44,837 nt of DNA from Acidobacteriota bacterium. GTDB lineage: Bacteria > Acidobacteriota > Blastocatellia > Pyrinomonadales > Pyrinomonadaceae. The position numbers and the translations under genes were made by a program. The notes beneath the pieces are model-generated. The model did no database searches. It saw nothing but the letters and a program-made list of their open reading frames with translations, and was not told where the DNA came from. Below, piece by piece: positions 15,179-23,927 of the stretch. The stretch's first letter is position 1; every line of letters starts with the position of its first letter. The stretch is taken from contig JAOAPY010000028.1 of assembly GCA_025463135.1 (NCBI GenBank), positions 1 to 44,837 on the forward strand, read 5' to 3'.

Positions 15179-16270
15179 TCAATTCGCCGCAACTTCTGAA
15201 TACATAAGATTAGTCCTGACCTCTCGCGCATCAATGCCGAGCCTTTTCATGCGGTCGAGCAAGGTGCTTCGTTTCACACCTAATCGGGATGCTGCTCCAT
15301 TGGGACCACTCACCCGTCCTTTGGTCTCCTTGAGAGTATTAACAATTCTCTCTTGCTCCTCGAAGTTACCGACGACTTCCGACGCATCTATCGCTCCGTT
15401 CCCCTTTTCAGGTAAAGAAACCGCGAGTGTGTTGCCATTTGTAAGGATCACAGATCGCTCTACAAGATTCTCTAGCTCGCGCACATTTCCTGGCCAGGAC
15501 CAACGCTCCAGTTTCTGCATCGTCGTCGCCGGCACTGCGTCGATTCGTTTTCCCATTGTGCGAGCGTACTTCTGCGTGAAGTGTTGTACCAGCAATGGAA
15601 TGTCTGCACGACGTTCGCGCAACGGTGGAATACGGATCGGGAACACGTTCAATCGATAGTAAAGATCACTCCGGAATTGCCTCTCCGACATCATCTCTTC
15701 CAGATCGCAATTAGTCGCTGCCACCAGTCGCACGTTAACTTTCTTGGTCCGCGCGCTACCTACTCTCTCGTACGTACGCTCCTGCAAGGTGCGCAAAAGT
15801 TTCGGCTGCAGTTCAAGTGGCATTTCACCCACCTCGTCGAGGAACAGAGTACCTCGATCAGCCAACTCGAACCGGCCTACCTTCTGCATATACGCCCCGG
15901 TGAAAGCCCCGCGTTCATGTCCAAAGAGTTCACTCTCAAACAGCAAACTAGGAATCGCGGCGCAGTTGAGAGTGAGAAACGCTTCCTTCTGACGCCGGCT
16001 GCGTTCGTGAATGGCGCGGGCGATCAGCTCCTTGCCCGTGCCGGTCTCGCCCAGCAAGAGTACGGTGGCGTCGCTGGCGGCTACCATTTCCACAAGGTGC
16101 AGGACTTGCCGCAGTGCTGAACTCCGACCAACGATTCCAGCGAAGTCGGCAATACCTGCCATGTCTTCGGAAATTGAAAGCTGCTGATCCGCTTTCATGT
16201 CCGCGACTCCTGAACTCGTGGGCAAACCTTCGGAGAGCGGCTGTGAATCTGACAAAATACTAAAGGTCAT
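15179..16270 (-). CDS. Sigma-54-dependent transcriptional activator without receiver domain
   Basis: Enhancer-binding AAA+ activator of 363 residues that remodels sigma-54 RNA polymerase. The N-terminal segment is only about 40 residues, with no receiver, GAF or PAS domain. The AAA+ core has Walker A GETGTGKE (74-81), the sigma-54 contact loop GAFTGA (121-126), Walker B TLFLDEVGEM (141-150), and FRSDLYYRLNVFPIRIPPLR. The C-terminal Fis-type helix-turn-helix (about 315-345, NGAASRLGVKRSTLLDRM) binds DNA. Ribosome-binding site AGGAGG lies 5 bases before the ATG. The next genes are a DsbA-like protein and cioAB. With no sensory domain, activity may be constitutive or controlled by a partner or by abundance. 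I found no clear TGGCAC-N5-TTGC promoter nearby. Confidence 0.92.
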   Translation of the reverse strand: MTFSILSDSQPLSEGLPTSSGVADMKADQQLSISEDMAGIADFAGIVGRSSALRQVLHLVEMVAASDATVLLLGETGTGKELIARAIHERSRRQKEAFLTLNCAAIPSLLFESELFGHERGAFTGAYMQKVGRFELADRGTLFLDEVGEMPLELQPKLLRTLQERTYERVGSARTKKVNVRLVAATNCDLEEMMSERQFRSDLYYRLNVFPIRIPPLRERRADIPLLVQHFTQKYARTMGKRIDAVPATTMQKLERWSWPGNVRELENLVERSVILTNGNTLAVSLPEKGNGAIDASEVVGNFEEQERIVNTLKETKGRVSGPNGAASRLGVKRSTLLDRMKRLGIDAREVRTNLMYSEVAAN

Positions 16271-16456
16271 TGAACCTCCTGGAAGTCATGCTTCTAACTA
16301 GTGCCTCTTGCCTCGCATTTCTTTCAAATCAACTTTTACGCCTCCCCCATCAGCGAGTAAATGCACTGCGGGTCATTTTGTAGTCATTTGCTGTAATTCT
16401 GGGGTCCTTCTAACCAAGCTGCGCAAGTAGTACACTTTGCAATTTCGACAGCACCT

Positions 16457-19400
16457 ATGGAACGTCCATTATCAGGTCGCGTGCGAATCGGAGACTTTGA
16501 GCTTGATCTCAAGACGGGTGAGCTGTCTTCGGCGGTTGATCGAGATCAGAAGGTCCTCCTCAGAGAGCAGCCATTCCAAGTTCTCCGAATGCTGATTGAG
16601 CCGGGCGGCACGATCGTAACCCGCGAGGAAATCAGACGAAAGCTCTGGCCCAATAGCACCATTGTAGACTTCGACCATAGCATCAACGTGGCCATCGGGA
16701 TTCTTCGGAAAGTGCTGGGTGATTCAGCAAACAACCCCACCTACATCGAGACCTTGGCGCGGCGCGGGTATCGACTAGCTGTAGCTGTTGAGTTTCTGGA
16801 AACGACAACAGAAGTCCATCGCCCGGAGACTCCCATCGTACAACCTCCAGCCGGAGCTGCCGCGCTCATCGGTAAGAAAGTTTCCCATTATCGCGTACTT
16901 AGAATCATAGGCGGTGGCGGCATGGGAATGGTCTTCGAGGCAGAGGACCTCAAGTTGGGCCGGCGCGTGGCCCTTAAGTTTCTCCCTGAAGAGTTGGCCA
17001 GCGATCCGGTTGCTCTCCGCCGCTTTGAGCGTGAGGCGCAAACAGCCTCAGCGCTGAATCATCCCAACATCTGCACGATCTACGGAGTTGAAGAGTATGA
17101 AGGCCAGCCTTTCATCGCTATGGAGCTACTTGAAGGAGACACTCTGCTTCATCGCATAGATAGCTCGGCGCCAAAGCCAGTCTTATTCGATACGCTTTTG
17201 GATGTAGCTATTCAAATTTGCAACGGGCTACAGGCTGCTCACGATAAGGAGATCATTCATCGCGACATCAAGCCGGGAAACATTTTTCTGACGAAGCAAG
17301 GCCACGTGAAGATTCTCGACTTTGGATTGGCGAAATTGGCGGAGAGTGAAGAAGTTGCCGAAAGGGACATAGGGACATCAAACATTCAGCCCTTGCTGGA
17401 TAACGAACAAATCACCACTGATAGCACCGCTGAAAGCATCGAGCGGATCTCCCCAGGTTTAACGCGCCCCGGAACGACGCCGGGCACGGCTGGCTATATG
17501 TCTCCGGAACAGTTACGCAAGGAAAAGTTGGACGCCCGCACCGACCTTTTTTCCTTTGGGCTGGTCATATACGAGATGGCAGCTGGCCGACGTGCCTTCA
17601 CCGGCGAAACGGCGGCTTTGGTCCAGGACGCGATTCTCAACCAGACCCCAAACCCAGCGCACGATCTGAACTCCGCCGTCGCGCGCGAACTGGACGCCAT
17701 CATCACCAAAGCGCTGGAGAAGGACCGGTCGCGACGCTACCAGTCTGCTGCCCAGATGCGTGACGATCTTGAGCTAGTCAGGAGCGGGACGGAGCCGGCA
17801 CGCCGCCGCCCGCTAAGATGGCTCGCGGCAGCCGCGCTGCTCGTGCTTGTAGCTTCAGGAACCTGGATCTATCTGCGTTTCCGCAACAAGGTGACGCTTT
17901 CCCCCAGTGACACGATTGTCCTCGCCGTCAGCAATCAAACCGGAGATCCCGTATTCAACGACGCTTTATACACCTCATTGCGTACCGGTCTGGAGCAGAC
18001 GCCCTACCTCAATGTCCTGGCCGCGAACAAAGTCGGCGAGGCACTAAGGACGCTCCACCTTTCTGACGATCCGACGAAGATGACGCCGCAGACCGCACGT
18101 GAAGTTTGCGTTCGGTCGAACAGCAAAATGGTGATAGCTGGTTCTCTCGCGGAAGCGGGTAACGGCTTCCATATCGAGCTAGACGGAATCAACTGTCAAT
18201 CGGGAATGACCATAGCGCGAGCATCGAATGACGCTCCAAGTCGAACTCTGGTCGTGCATGTGCTGGGCGTCTCCGCAGCTCAACTGCGCGCCAAGCTGGG
18301 CGAACCAGACGCTTCCGTTGCCAGGTTCAATAAGCCGTTAGACGAAGCGACGAGTGCGTCTCCGGAGGCCTTGCAACTGTTGACTGAGGGCTATAGGCGC
18401 CATCTAACAGGGGACTTCCCTGGTGCTGTTCCGTATTACCAGCGTGCCATCGAGGTAGATCCAGACTTCACGATGGCACATGTCGCTCTCGCGTTTGCAC
18501 ATAGTAGTCTGGGTAAACAGGCTTTAGCTGCAGCCTCTGCAAAGAAAGCCTACGAGCTACGCACTCGCATGACCGAAAGGGCCCGGTTCCATGCAGAGGA
18601 TGTCTATTACGATCTCGCAACCGGAGAACAAGAGAAAATGTGTGGTGTTCTCTCGCAATGGGTGCAAACCTTTCCTGACGATTTTATAGCCCACTACAAC
18701 TTCGCCGTATGCTTGCTGTCACTGGGGCAACTAGATCGGTCTCTCGCCGAAGCGCGGGAAGCAGTTCGCTTGCTCCCCAGTTCAGTCAGTTATGGTGGGG
18801 TGATACGCGGCGCCATTGTGACGGACCGGATCGACGAAGCCAAGGACGCGTACGCTGATGCGGAATCGCGAAAATTCGACAACGCCGAATTGCGCGACTA
18901 CCGCGTCCAAATAGCTTTCCTGCAAAAGGACAATCCGGTGATGCAGGAGCAGTGGAGCTGGGCCGTGGGCCAACCGGGTGCTGATCATGATTTCCTCTAC
19001 GGTAGGGCACAGGTGGAGAGTTACCACGGCCACTACCGCGACTATCGACGCGTTTTGGCGCAAGCTAAAGATTTGGCGACGAAGGAAGGAGCGTTGCTCT
19101 ATGCCGACCTGTACAACAGTGACGATGTGTTGCACGAAGCCGAAGCCGGCAACTCGGTCCAAGCTCGACGAATAGCAGGAAATTCTCTCAAGGGGGTTCA
19201 GAACCGAGCTACGCAACTCGTCCTGGCTCTGGCCCTTGCACGAGCAGGAGACATCGCGCAAGCGCAGAAACTAGCAGATACGATCAGCCAGGAAGCTCCA
19301 CTGAATACCATGGTCCAGAATTACTCGCTGCCGACCATCCGAGCTGCGATGAAGTTGAATACGAACGATCCAGCAGGAGCCGTCGAAATCCTGCGTGCTA

Positions 19401-19726
19401 CAGCAAAATACGAATTAGCAATGCCCGGTGGTTTCGACAGTCTTTATCCTGTTTACATTCGCGGGCTTGCGTACCTCCGGATGGGCGAAGGGCGTCTGGC
19501 AACGGCAGAGTTTCAGAAGCTGCTTGACCATCCGGGTATCATCGGAAGATTTGTAATTGGAGCGTTGTCACACTTGCAGATGGCAAGGGCACAGAAAATG
19601 GCGGGTAATGAAGCCGCCGCACGCAAGTCCTATGAAGATTTCCTGACCCTGTGGAAGGATGCCGACGCCGATCTTCCCGTCTACCAGCAAGCCAAAGCCG
19701 AGTACGCAGAGTTGCTCAAACGATAG
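16457..19726 (+). CDS. Winged-helix / Ser-Thr kinase / TPR membrane receptor
   Basis: Multidomain signalling protein of 1089 residues. Residues about 8-108 form an OmpR/PhoB-type winged helix (GTIVTREEIRRKLWPN, then YIETLARRGYRL). The Hanks-type kinase (about 145-440) has the Gly-rich loop GGGGMGMVFEAE, Lys174 in VALKFLP, HRDIKPGN with Asp270, DFGLAK and GTAGYMSPEQ, so it should be active. One transmembrane helix lies at about 454-474 after an Arg-rich stretch. The outer half (about 480-1089) is a FlgO-like segment and TPR repeats. The protein would phosphorylate targets or bind DNA from the membrane, in CadC/ToxR manner. This fusion is frequent in acidobacteria. Ligand and target genes cannot be read from the sequence. 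It stands alone, convergent with the NADH dehydrogenase gene. Confidence 0.9.
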   Translation: MERPLSGRVRIGDFELDLKTGELSSAVDRDQKVLLREQPFQVLRMLIEPGGTIVTREEIRRKLWPNSTIVDFDHSINVAIGILRKVLGDSANNPTYIETLARRGYRLAVAVEFLETTTEVHRPETPIVQPPAGAAALIGKKVSHYRVLRIIGGGGMGMVFEAEDLKLGRRVALKFLPEELASDPVALRRFEREAQTASALNHPNICTIYGVEEYEGQPFIAMELLEGDTLLHRIDSSAPKPVLFDTLLDVAIQICNGLQAAHDKEIIHRDIKPGNIFLTKQGHVKILDFGLAKLAESEEVAERDIGTSNIQPLLDNEQITTDSTAESIERISPGLTRPGTTPGTAGYMSPEQLRKEKLDARTDLFSFGLVIYEMAAGRRAFTGETAALVQDAILNQTPNPAHDLNSAVARELDAIITKALEKDRSRRYQSAAQMRDDLELVRSGTEPARRRPLRWLAAAALLVLVASGTWIYLRFRNKVTLSPSDTIVLAVSNQTGDPVFNDALYTSLRTGLEQTPYLNVLAANKVGEALRTLHLSDDPTKMTPQTAREVCVRSNSKMVIAGSLAEAGNGFHIELDGINCQSGMTIARASNDAPSRTLVVHVLGVSAAQLRAKLGEPDASVARFNKPLDEATSASPEALQLLTEGYRRHLTGDFPGAVPYYQRAIEVDPDFTMAHVALAFAHSSLGKQALAAASAKKAYELRTRMTERARFHAEDVYYDLATGEQEKMCGVLSQWVQTFPDDFIAHYNFAVCLLSLGQLDRSLAEAREAVRLLPSSVSYGGVIRGAIVTDRIDEAKDAYADAESRKFDNAELRDYRVQIAFLQKDNPVMQEQWSWAVGQPGADHDFLYGRAQVESYHGHYRDYRRVLAQAKDLATKEGALLYADLYNSDDVLHEAEAGNSVQARRIAGNSLKGVQNRATQLVLALALARAGDIAQAQKLADTISQEAPLNTMVQNYSLPTIRAAMKLNTNDPAGAVEILRATAKYELAMPGGFDSLYPVYIRGLAYLRMGEGRLATAEFQKLLDHPGIIGRFVIGALSHLQMARAQKMAGNEAAARKSYEDFLTLWKDADADLPVYQQAKAEYAELLKR

Positions 19727-19792
19727 AGTCACGCGGGCTGCGCTAGAGTTTTTGGGCGAAGCGCGGACGCTCTTTCTCTTAGGCGGAGGCTT

Positions 19793-21049
19793 TCACTCGT
19801 CGTCCTCAGGCTTAATAATAATTCTCGCGGCTCGGTCGTGGGTGAGCGCAGACCAACCCCAGTTCCAAAGCGTTTCGATCCTGTTACGCATTCCAGTTAG
19901 TAGCGTTAGGTGAACGCCCAGCCACGCGAAGTAGGCCAACTGCCCTTGAAGAGTTCGCTGGTTCGGAAACTCCACGACCGCAGCTCCACGCCCGATGGTT
20001 GCCATAAAACCCTTATCCCAATACTTGAATGGTTGAGCCGACTCTCCCGCCAAGCGTCGGGAGATCTGTTGTGCCACGTGCGCTCCCGACTGCATCGCTA
20101 CCGAACCAAGTTGCGGCAGGACCTTGCCCTCGGAGACCACCTCACCCATATCACCGACAACGGAGATCTCCGGATGTTCCGGCACGCTTAAATCTGGATT
20201 CAGTTTGATGCGCCTGCCATGTCCCTGAGGCAATCCGAGAACATCCGCCAAGGGATTGGCCCGTACGCCGGCCGCCCAGATCAGTGTGTGGGTTTTGATT
20301 TGTTCCCCCGACCCAAAACGCACATATGCGGGACCTACCTCTGTGACCGCTTCTCCCAAACGAAGTTCAACTCGTCGCTGCTTAAGTTCTTCTTTAGCGT
20401 ACGCACGCAGATTGTCCTTGAACGGAGCGAGTACTTCGTTACCCATCTCCACAATGATTACTCGCGCGCTTTCAGTCGCGAGCCGGTGATAATCGTCAGG
20501 CAGAAGGTTGTACACCAGATCCGAGAGCGCACCGGCTATTTCAACGCCTGTGGGACCTGCGCCGACGATAACGAAATTCAACACGCCGTCTTCAATCAAA
20601 GTCGAGTCGCGGTCGGCCGCTTCGAATCGCTCCAGGATTCTGGTGCGAAGGGTAACTGCATTCATCAGAGTGTAGAGCGGAAACGCATGCTCCGCTGCAC
20701 CAGGCGTATTGAAGTAGTTAACAGTCGCTCCCCCCGCGAGCACCAAATAATCGTAAGGGATCTGGGTGCCGTCCTCTAGTTGTATTCTCTGGCTTGGAAT
20801 ATCAACGCCCGAAACCGTTGCCATGCGAAAGGTCACATTTTCCTGGCGTCGAAAAATGCTACGCACCGGAACCCCGACATCTTCAGCATTAAGCAGAGAC
20901 GTTGCGACTTGATAAAGCAGCGGCTGGAACGTGTGGTAGTTGTGCCGGTCAATTAGAGTCACATCGACGGGGACGTGCGCCAATTCCTCGGCCACTCCCA
21001 AACCACCAAACCCCGCGCCGACAATAACGACGTGTGGGTTGTTACTCAT
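19793..21049 (-). CDS. ndh: Type II NADH:quinone oxidoreductase (NDH-2)
   Basis: Single-subunit flavoprotein of 418 residues that passes electrons from NADH to quinone without pumping protons, bound to the inner face of the membrane. The FAD-binding motif VVIVGAGFGGLGVAEEL starts at residue 8, and the NADH-binding VIVGAGPTGVEIAGAL lies near 166. HNYHTFQPLLYQVAT and LIWAAGVRANPL are family signatures. The C-terminal hydrophobic segment (LTLLTGMRNRIETLWNW) is the usual membrane anchor. It is the last gene of the seven-gene minus-strand operon and overlaps the TPR gene by 8 bases. It could feed the nearby bd oxidase, giving a short non-pumping chain up to quinol. Confidence 0.93.
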   Translation of the reverse strand: MSNNPHVVIVGAGFGGLGVAEELAHVPVDVTLIDRHNYHTFQPLLYQVATSLLNAEDVGVPVRSIFRRQENVTFRMATVSGVDIPSQRIQLEDGTQIPYDYLVLAGGATVNYFNTPGAAEHAFPLYTLMNAVTLRTRILERFEAADRDSTLIEDGVLNFVIVGAGPTGVEIAGALSDLVYNLLPDDYHRLATESARVIIVEMGNEVLAPFKDNLRAYAKEELKQRRVELRLGEAVTEVGPAYVRFGSGEQIKTHTLIWAAGVRANPLADVLGLPQGHGRRIKLNPDLSVPEHPEISVVGDMGEVVSEGKVLPQLGSVAMQSGAHVAQQISRRLAGESAQPFKYWDKGFMATIGRGAAVVEFPNQRTLQGQLAYFAWLGVHLTLLTGMRNRIETLWNWGWSALTHDRAARIIIKPEDDE

Positions 21050-22106
21050 GACTTTTCATCACCTTCGCGCCCACTACTTCATTTGCGGCGACAGCCCGCG
21101 CCAATAGGTCGTACGCGCGTGGCGTCTTGCGAATCTCGATATTCATTCTCGCCAACCGGAGTGCCTTGTCCGGATTAGCGCCCGCAGCAAGCCAGAATTC
21201 GGCTGCATGATCCGCGAAGGCCTCCGGGTGAGTCGCGACCAACTCGTCATAACGCGCGGCGGCCAGCCGGCACCAATGCCGGAATTGGGAGCAGCCCGCG
21301 TCCCTGAGAATGCGCGCGAGTTGCGCAGCGTAATCAGGATCATCCGAAGAGGCTGCTAATGAATACAGGCGGGCGAGTGCTGATTCGGTTTCCCCCAATT
21401 CTGCTTCGACCTCAGCGAGATGGCCCTGCGCCGGCGCGTAAGCCGGGACACGGCGTCGCGCGGCGTCGAATGACGTGCGTGCATCATCCAACCTGCCCTC
21501 GTTCATCCACATCAGGCCCAACTGGAAGTCGAGAAGCGCCAGTGGAAACGGTGAGACACCGCGGTATCGCCGGCGGCTTTCCGCGTACAGTCGTTCTGCT
21601 GCGTCGATTTCGCCGTTTTCGGAATAGAGTCCAACCAGGGCCGCGACATTTTCAAAACTCGCTCGACGGTCTGCGGCTTCTTCGCGTATGGCAAGGGCTT
21701 CATCGTAGCGACCGAGGGCTTGGAAGATCGCGGCACGGTCGCCATTTGTAGTTTCGGCATTGAGCCCGAGTCTCTCAGCTCGATCGATGTCGTCTAAAGC
21801 ATCGGTAAACCGATGGAAGACAGCCCTTGTTCGCGCACGTGCGACAAAAGCAGCCCCGTCAGTGGCCGCGTCGCGTACGAGTTGTTCCGCCATCTCGTCT
21901 GCCCGCTGATAATCGGCGATGTGGCCGAGGATGAGCCCGCGAAGCGTGATCAGTTCGATAAGACCAACTCGACTTTCAACGGTGGAGTTAACGAGCCTGA
22001 CGTCCGCTTCCAGACTGTCGATTTGTGCGCGGAGATTCAGCAGCGCAATGGTCCCATCTGTGGCCGGCAGCTCGGTAACGTCGTACATGTGTGTTGCGGC
22101 AATCAT
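21042..22106 (-). CDS. TPR-repeat protein
   Basis: Soluble helical-repeat protein of 354 residues, no signal peptide. Repeats of about 34 residues run through most of it, for example AAIFQALGRYDEALAIREEA and LLDFQLGLMWMNEGRLDDAR. TPR scaffolds mediate protein-protein contacts; no enzymatic motif is visible. The start codon overlaps the DUF4331 stop as TAATG (22104-22108), and its end overlaps the NDH-2 start, so it is translationally coupled on both sides. It may assemble or chaperone the operon's products. An alternative ATG is six codons in. Confidence 0.85.
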   Translation of the reverse strand: MIAATHMYDVTELPATDGTIALLNLRAQIDSLEADVRLVNSTVESRVGLIELITLRGLILGHIADYQRADEMAEQLVRDAATDGAAFVARARTRAVFHRFTDALDDIDRAERLGLNAETTNGDRAAIFQALGRYDEALAIREEAADRRASFENVAALVGLYSENGEIDAAERLYAESRRRYRGVSPFPLALLDFQLGLMWMNEGRLDDARTSFDAARRRVPAYAPAQGHLAEVEAELGETESALARLYSLAASSDDPDYAAQLARILRDAGCSQFRHWCRLAAARYDELVATHPEAFADHAAEFWLAAGANPDKALRLARMNIEIRKTPRAYDLLARAVAANEVVGAKVMKSHE

Positions 22107-23221
22107 TACGAGGCAGCCTGTGTGCGATTCGGTGGCGCCATGTAGGGAAATACTTTGGATGACCAGGCTATCGGCCCGTCGACACCGTCGCTGATGCGTG
22201 GACCGTTTCCAGCGTTCACGTACAGCGTAAGAATAGAGTCGACTACGTCCTCATTGAGCCATCGTCCTCCGCATGTAATATGCGCGCGCTCCTTGAGCAT
22301 GGCCTGCTCAATCTCGAAGTAGCTGGTTTCGCAAAACGGTTTAGAGGCATCCACGACCAGGTAATCTTTGAGGAGAAGCTCCATCAGCGGATGGTTCCCG
22401 TGCTCGTCGAGCGGCCAATCAGTTTTTCCGTCGAGGCCATCGTAGAAAGCGAGATTGGCGTTCAGCCGTGCGCGATACGCTCCAACGTAGTGCTCGGAAA
22501 GGTTGAAGGCGTCTTCATTGTTGTACAGGTCGCGAATCTCGAGATCCCGATTAACGGGATCGAATATCTTCGCACCGAGAGTGATATTCTTGATTTCCGG
22601 CCGGCCAACCCGCTCCAGACGGACTGGACGTTTGCCGGACGTCAGAGTCTCGCCGACGACGGCGAACATGGGCCCGCCCTTAAGCAAAGTTCCCCAGTCA
22701 AGTTTTAGGACAATTCCCAAAACATTCTTGCCGTAGAGTCTGTCGGAACCGACTTGCTTGAACGCGAGTTGTCTTGTCGCGAGGGTTTGTGCGGCCATCG
22801 GACCGTCGAGGAAGAATGGATCGGACCTTTGTCCTGCGAAGACATGTAGGCCTTCGCCCTTACCACCGTTCTCGTCGTTCACGCGAAAGAGAACGGTCTC
22901 ACCGTTTGGCATCTTGCAGCGGCCCTGTTGTACTAGTTCTCCCCCGCCGTCCGGATTAACTGGGACATCGAACGTGCAATCGAATGTGAATTCATCGGCT
23001 CCAACGGCGAACGCGCGTCTGTTGGGCGCGATAGATACAGAACGCACGCGCAGCCGGTATATGACGGCGTCGGAAAAACAGGCGGACGCACCGGCGTAGG
23101 GAAACACATTCATGATCAGGACGAGATGCCGCGGACTCTCGGGACAGGGAAAAGCAAAGACGTCCGTGATGTCAGTGACTGGGTCGGCGATAGCGCGAGG
23201 TCCTGAGATGTGGTCAGACAT
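22106..23221 (-). CDS. DUF4331 family protein
   Basis: I take the start at ATG 23221 (MSDHISGPRAIADPVTDITD), giving 371 residues. The open frame extends 79 codons further upstream, but that part is Arg/Pro-rich and overlaps the small membrane-protein gene in another frame. The opening SDHxxxPxAxxDPxxDITDVFAF is the DUF4331 signature, and GPMFAVVGETL and IKNITLGAKIFDPVNRDLEIR fit the family. Function is not established. Many members carry export signals; this one shows none. It lies inside the DyP-NDH-2 operon, 14 bases after the small membrane-protein gene. Confidence 0.85.
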   Translation of the reverse strand: MSDHISGPRAIADPVTDITDVFAFPCPESPRHLVLIMNVFPYAGASACFSDAVIYRLRVRSVSIAPNRRAFAVGADEFTFDCTFDVPVNPDGGGELVQQGRCKMPNGETVLFRVNDENGGKGEGLHVFAGQRSDPFFLDGPMAAQTLATRQLAFKQVGSDRLYGKNVLGIVLKLDWGTLLKGGPMFAVVGETLTSGKRPVRLERVGRPEIKNITLGAKIFDPVNRDLEIRDLYNNEDAFNLSEHYVGAYRARLNANLAFYDGLDGKTDWPLDEHGNHPLMELLLKDYLVVDASKPFCETSYFEIEQAMLKERAHITCGGRWLNEDVVDSILTLYVNAGNGPRISDGVDGPIAWSSKVFPYMAPPNRTQAAS

Positions 23222-23235
23222 GTGTGAATATCTCT

Positions 23236-23538
23236 TTATTGTAATTGCTTGGCTTTTTGCTGATTGGCAATTGATGCACCTACCGGATCCAAGAGCCCAT
23301 CGCGGGTCCTGTGCGCGCGACTGACTCGCCACAGGGAGGCACCGATGAGAAGCACGGCTAGGCCTAGCGCTCCGCCGACCAGGTGGACGGGCTCGGTGAA
23401 ATAGTGGCGGCCACTCCAGTTGCCTCCGTCGGCGCCGTGACCTGGATGCGCCCAGCAAATCGCAGGGATCAGAACGCCAACCACGAGGCTCCCGGCCTGC
23501 TTTGCTACGTTTCTCATCATCGAATCCTCATGCTTCAT
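23236..23538 (-). CDS. Small membrane protein, unknown
   Basis: Protein of 100 residues with two hydrophobic segments: an N-terminal one (SLVVGVLIPAICWA, perhaps a signal peptide) followed by HPGHG, and a second (VHLVGGALGLAVLLIGASLW) near residues 51-70, with a charged C-terminus. The His-Pro-Gly-His-Gly motif after the first segment could bind metal. It starts in a 4-base ATGA overlap with the upstream gene; a second ATG six codons later is an alternative. Coupling to DUF4331 and the DyP gene suggests a membrane partner for that pathway. I do not recognise a named family. Confidence 0.75.
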   Translation of the reverse strand: MKHEDSMMRNVAKQAGSLVVGVLIPAICWAHPGHGADGGNWSGRHYFTEPVHLVGGALGLAVLLIGASLWRVSRAHRTRDGLLDPVGASIANQQKAKQLQ

Positions 23539-23927
23539 TTCTGCACCTCACTTTCCTTGCTCTCGCTTAGAATTGTTTCTGCTATCTGGAAGCAATCTGC
23601 GCCGACCGGAATCCCACAATAGATGGTGATGTGGACGAGCACCGCACGCAGTTCGTTCCGTGTAAGGCCGTTGACGCGTGCGCCACGGAGATGGTTGGCA
23701 AACTCACCCCTCTCGCCGATCGCAGCGACGATGCCGAGGGTGAGGATGCTGCGCTCGCGAGGCGATAAGGTCTCGTCGCCCCATGCCTCACCCCAACAAT
23801 ATTCGGTCACCAGCCGTTGGAAATCACGATTGAAGTCGTCGAGCTTCGCGAGCGCGCGGTCCACAAACGCATCGCCCAACACTTGACGGCGCTTAGCGAG
23901 ACCTTGGTCGTAGAGGTGCCTATCCAT
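23535..23927 (-). CDS. Carboxymuconolactone decarboxylase family protein
   Basis: Protein of 130 residues from ATG 23927 (MDRHLYDQGLAKRRQVLGD); ten more upstream codons are open but lie within the DyP gene's end. The CMD/AhpD-like helical fold is shown by the family pattern DFNRDFQRLVTEYCWGEAWG, LSPRERSILTLGIVAAIG and NHLRGARVNGLTRNELRAVL. The closest classical role is gamma-carboxymuconolactone decarboxylase in protocatechuate breakdown, but many paralogues have other or unknown roles, and no other beta-ketoadipate gene is in the window. It overlaps the DyP gene by 8 bases and the next gene by 4. Confidence 0.88.
   Translation of the reverse strand: MDRHLYDQGLAKRRQVLGDAFVDRALAKLDDFNRDFQRLVTEYCWGEAWGDETLSPRERSILTLGIVAAIGERGEFANHLRGARVNGLTRNELRAVLVHITIYCGIPVGADCFQIAETILSESKESEVQK

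Noticed and set aside
18782-19261. Minus-strand ORF of 159 codons inside the kinase-TPR gene
   Set aside because: It lies wholly within a well-supported 1089-residue gene and has no recognisable motif; a shadow frame.
20219-20779. Plus-strand ORF of 186 codons opposite ndh
   Set aside because: Fully antisense to a clear NDH-2 gene; no domain, no ribosome-binding site.
22106-23458. Longer DUF4331 gene starting at 23458
   Set aside because: The extra 79 residues are Arg/Pro-rich, overlap the small membrane-protein gene, and the family signature starts exactly at the internal ATG 23221.
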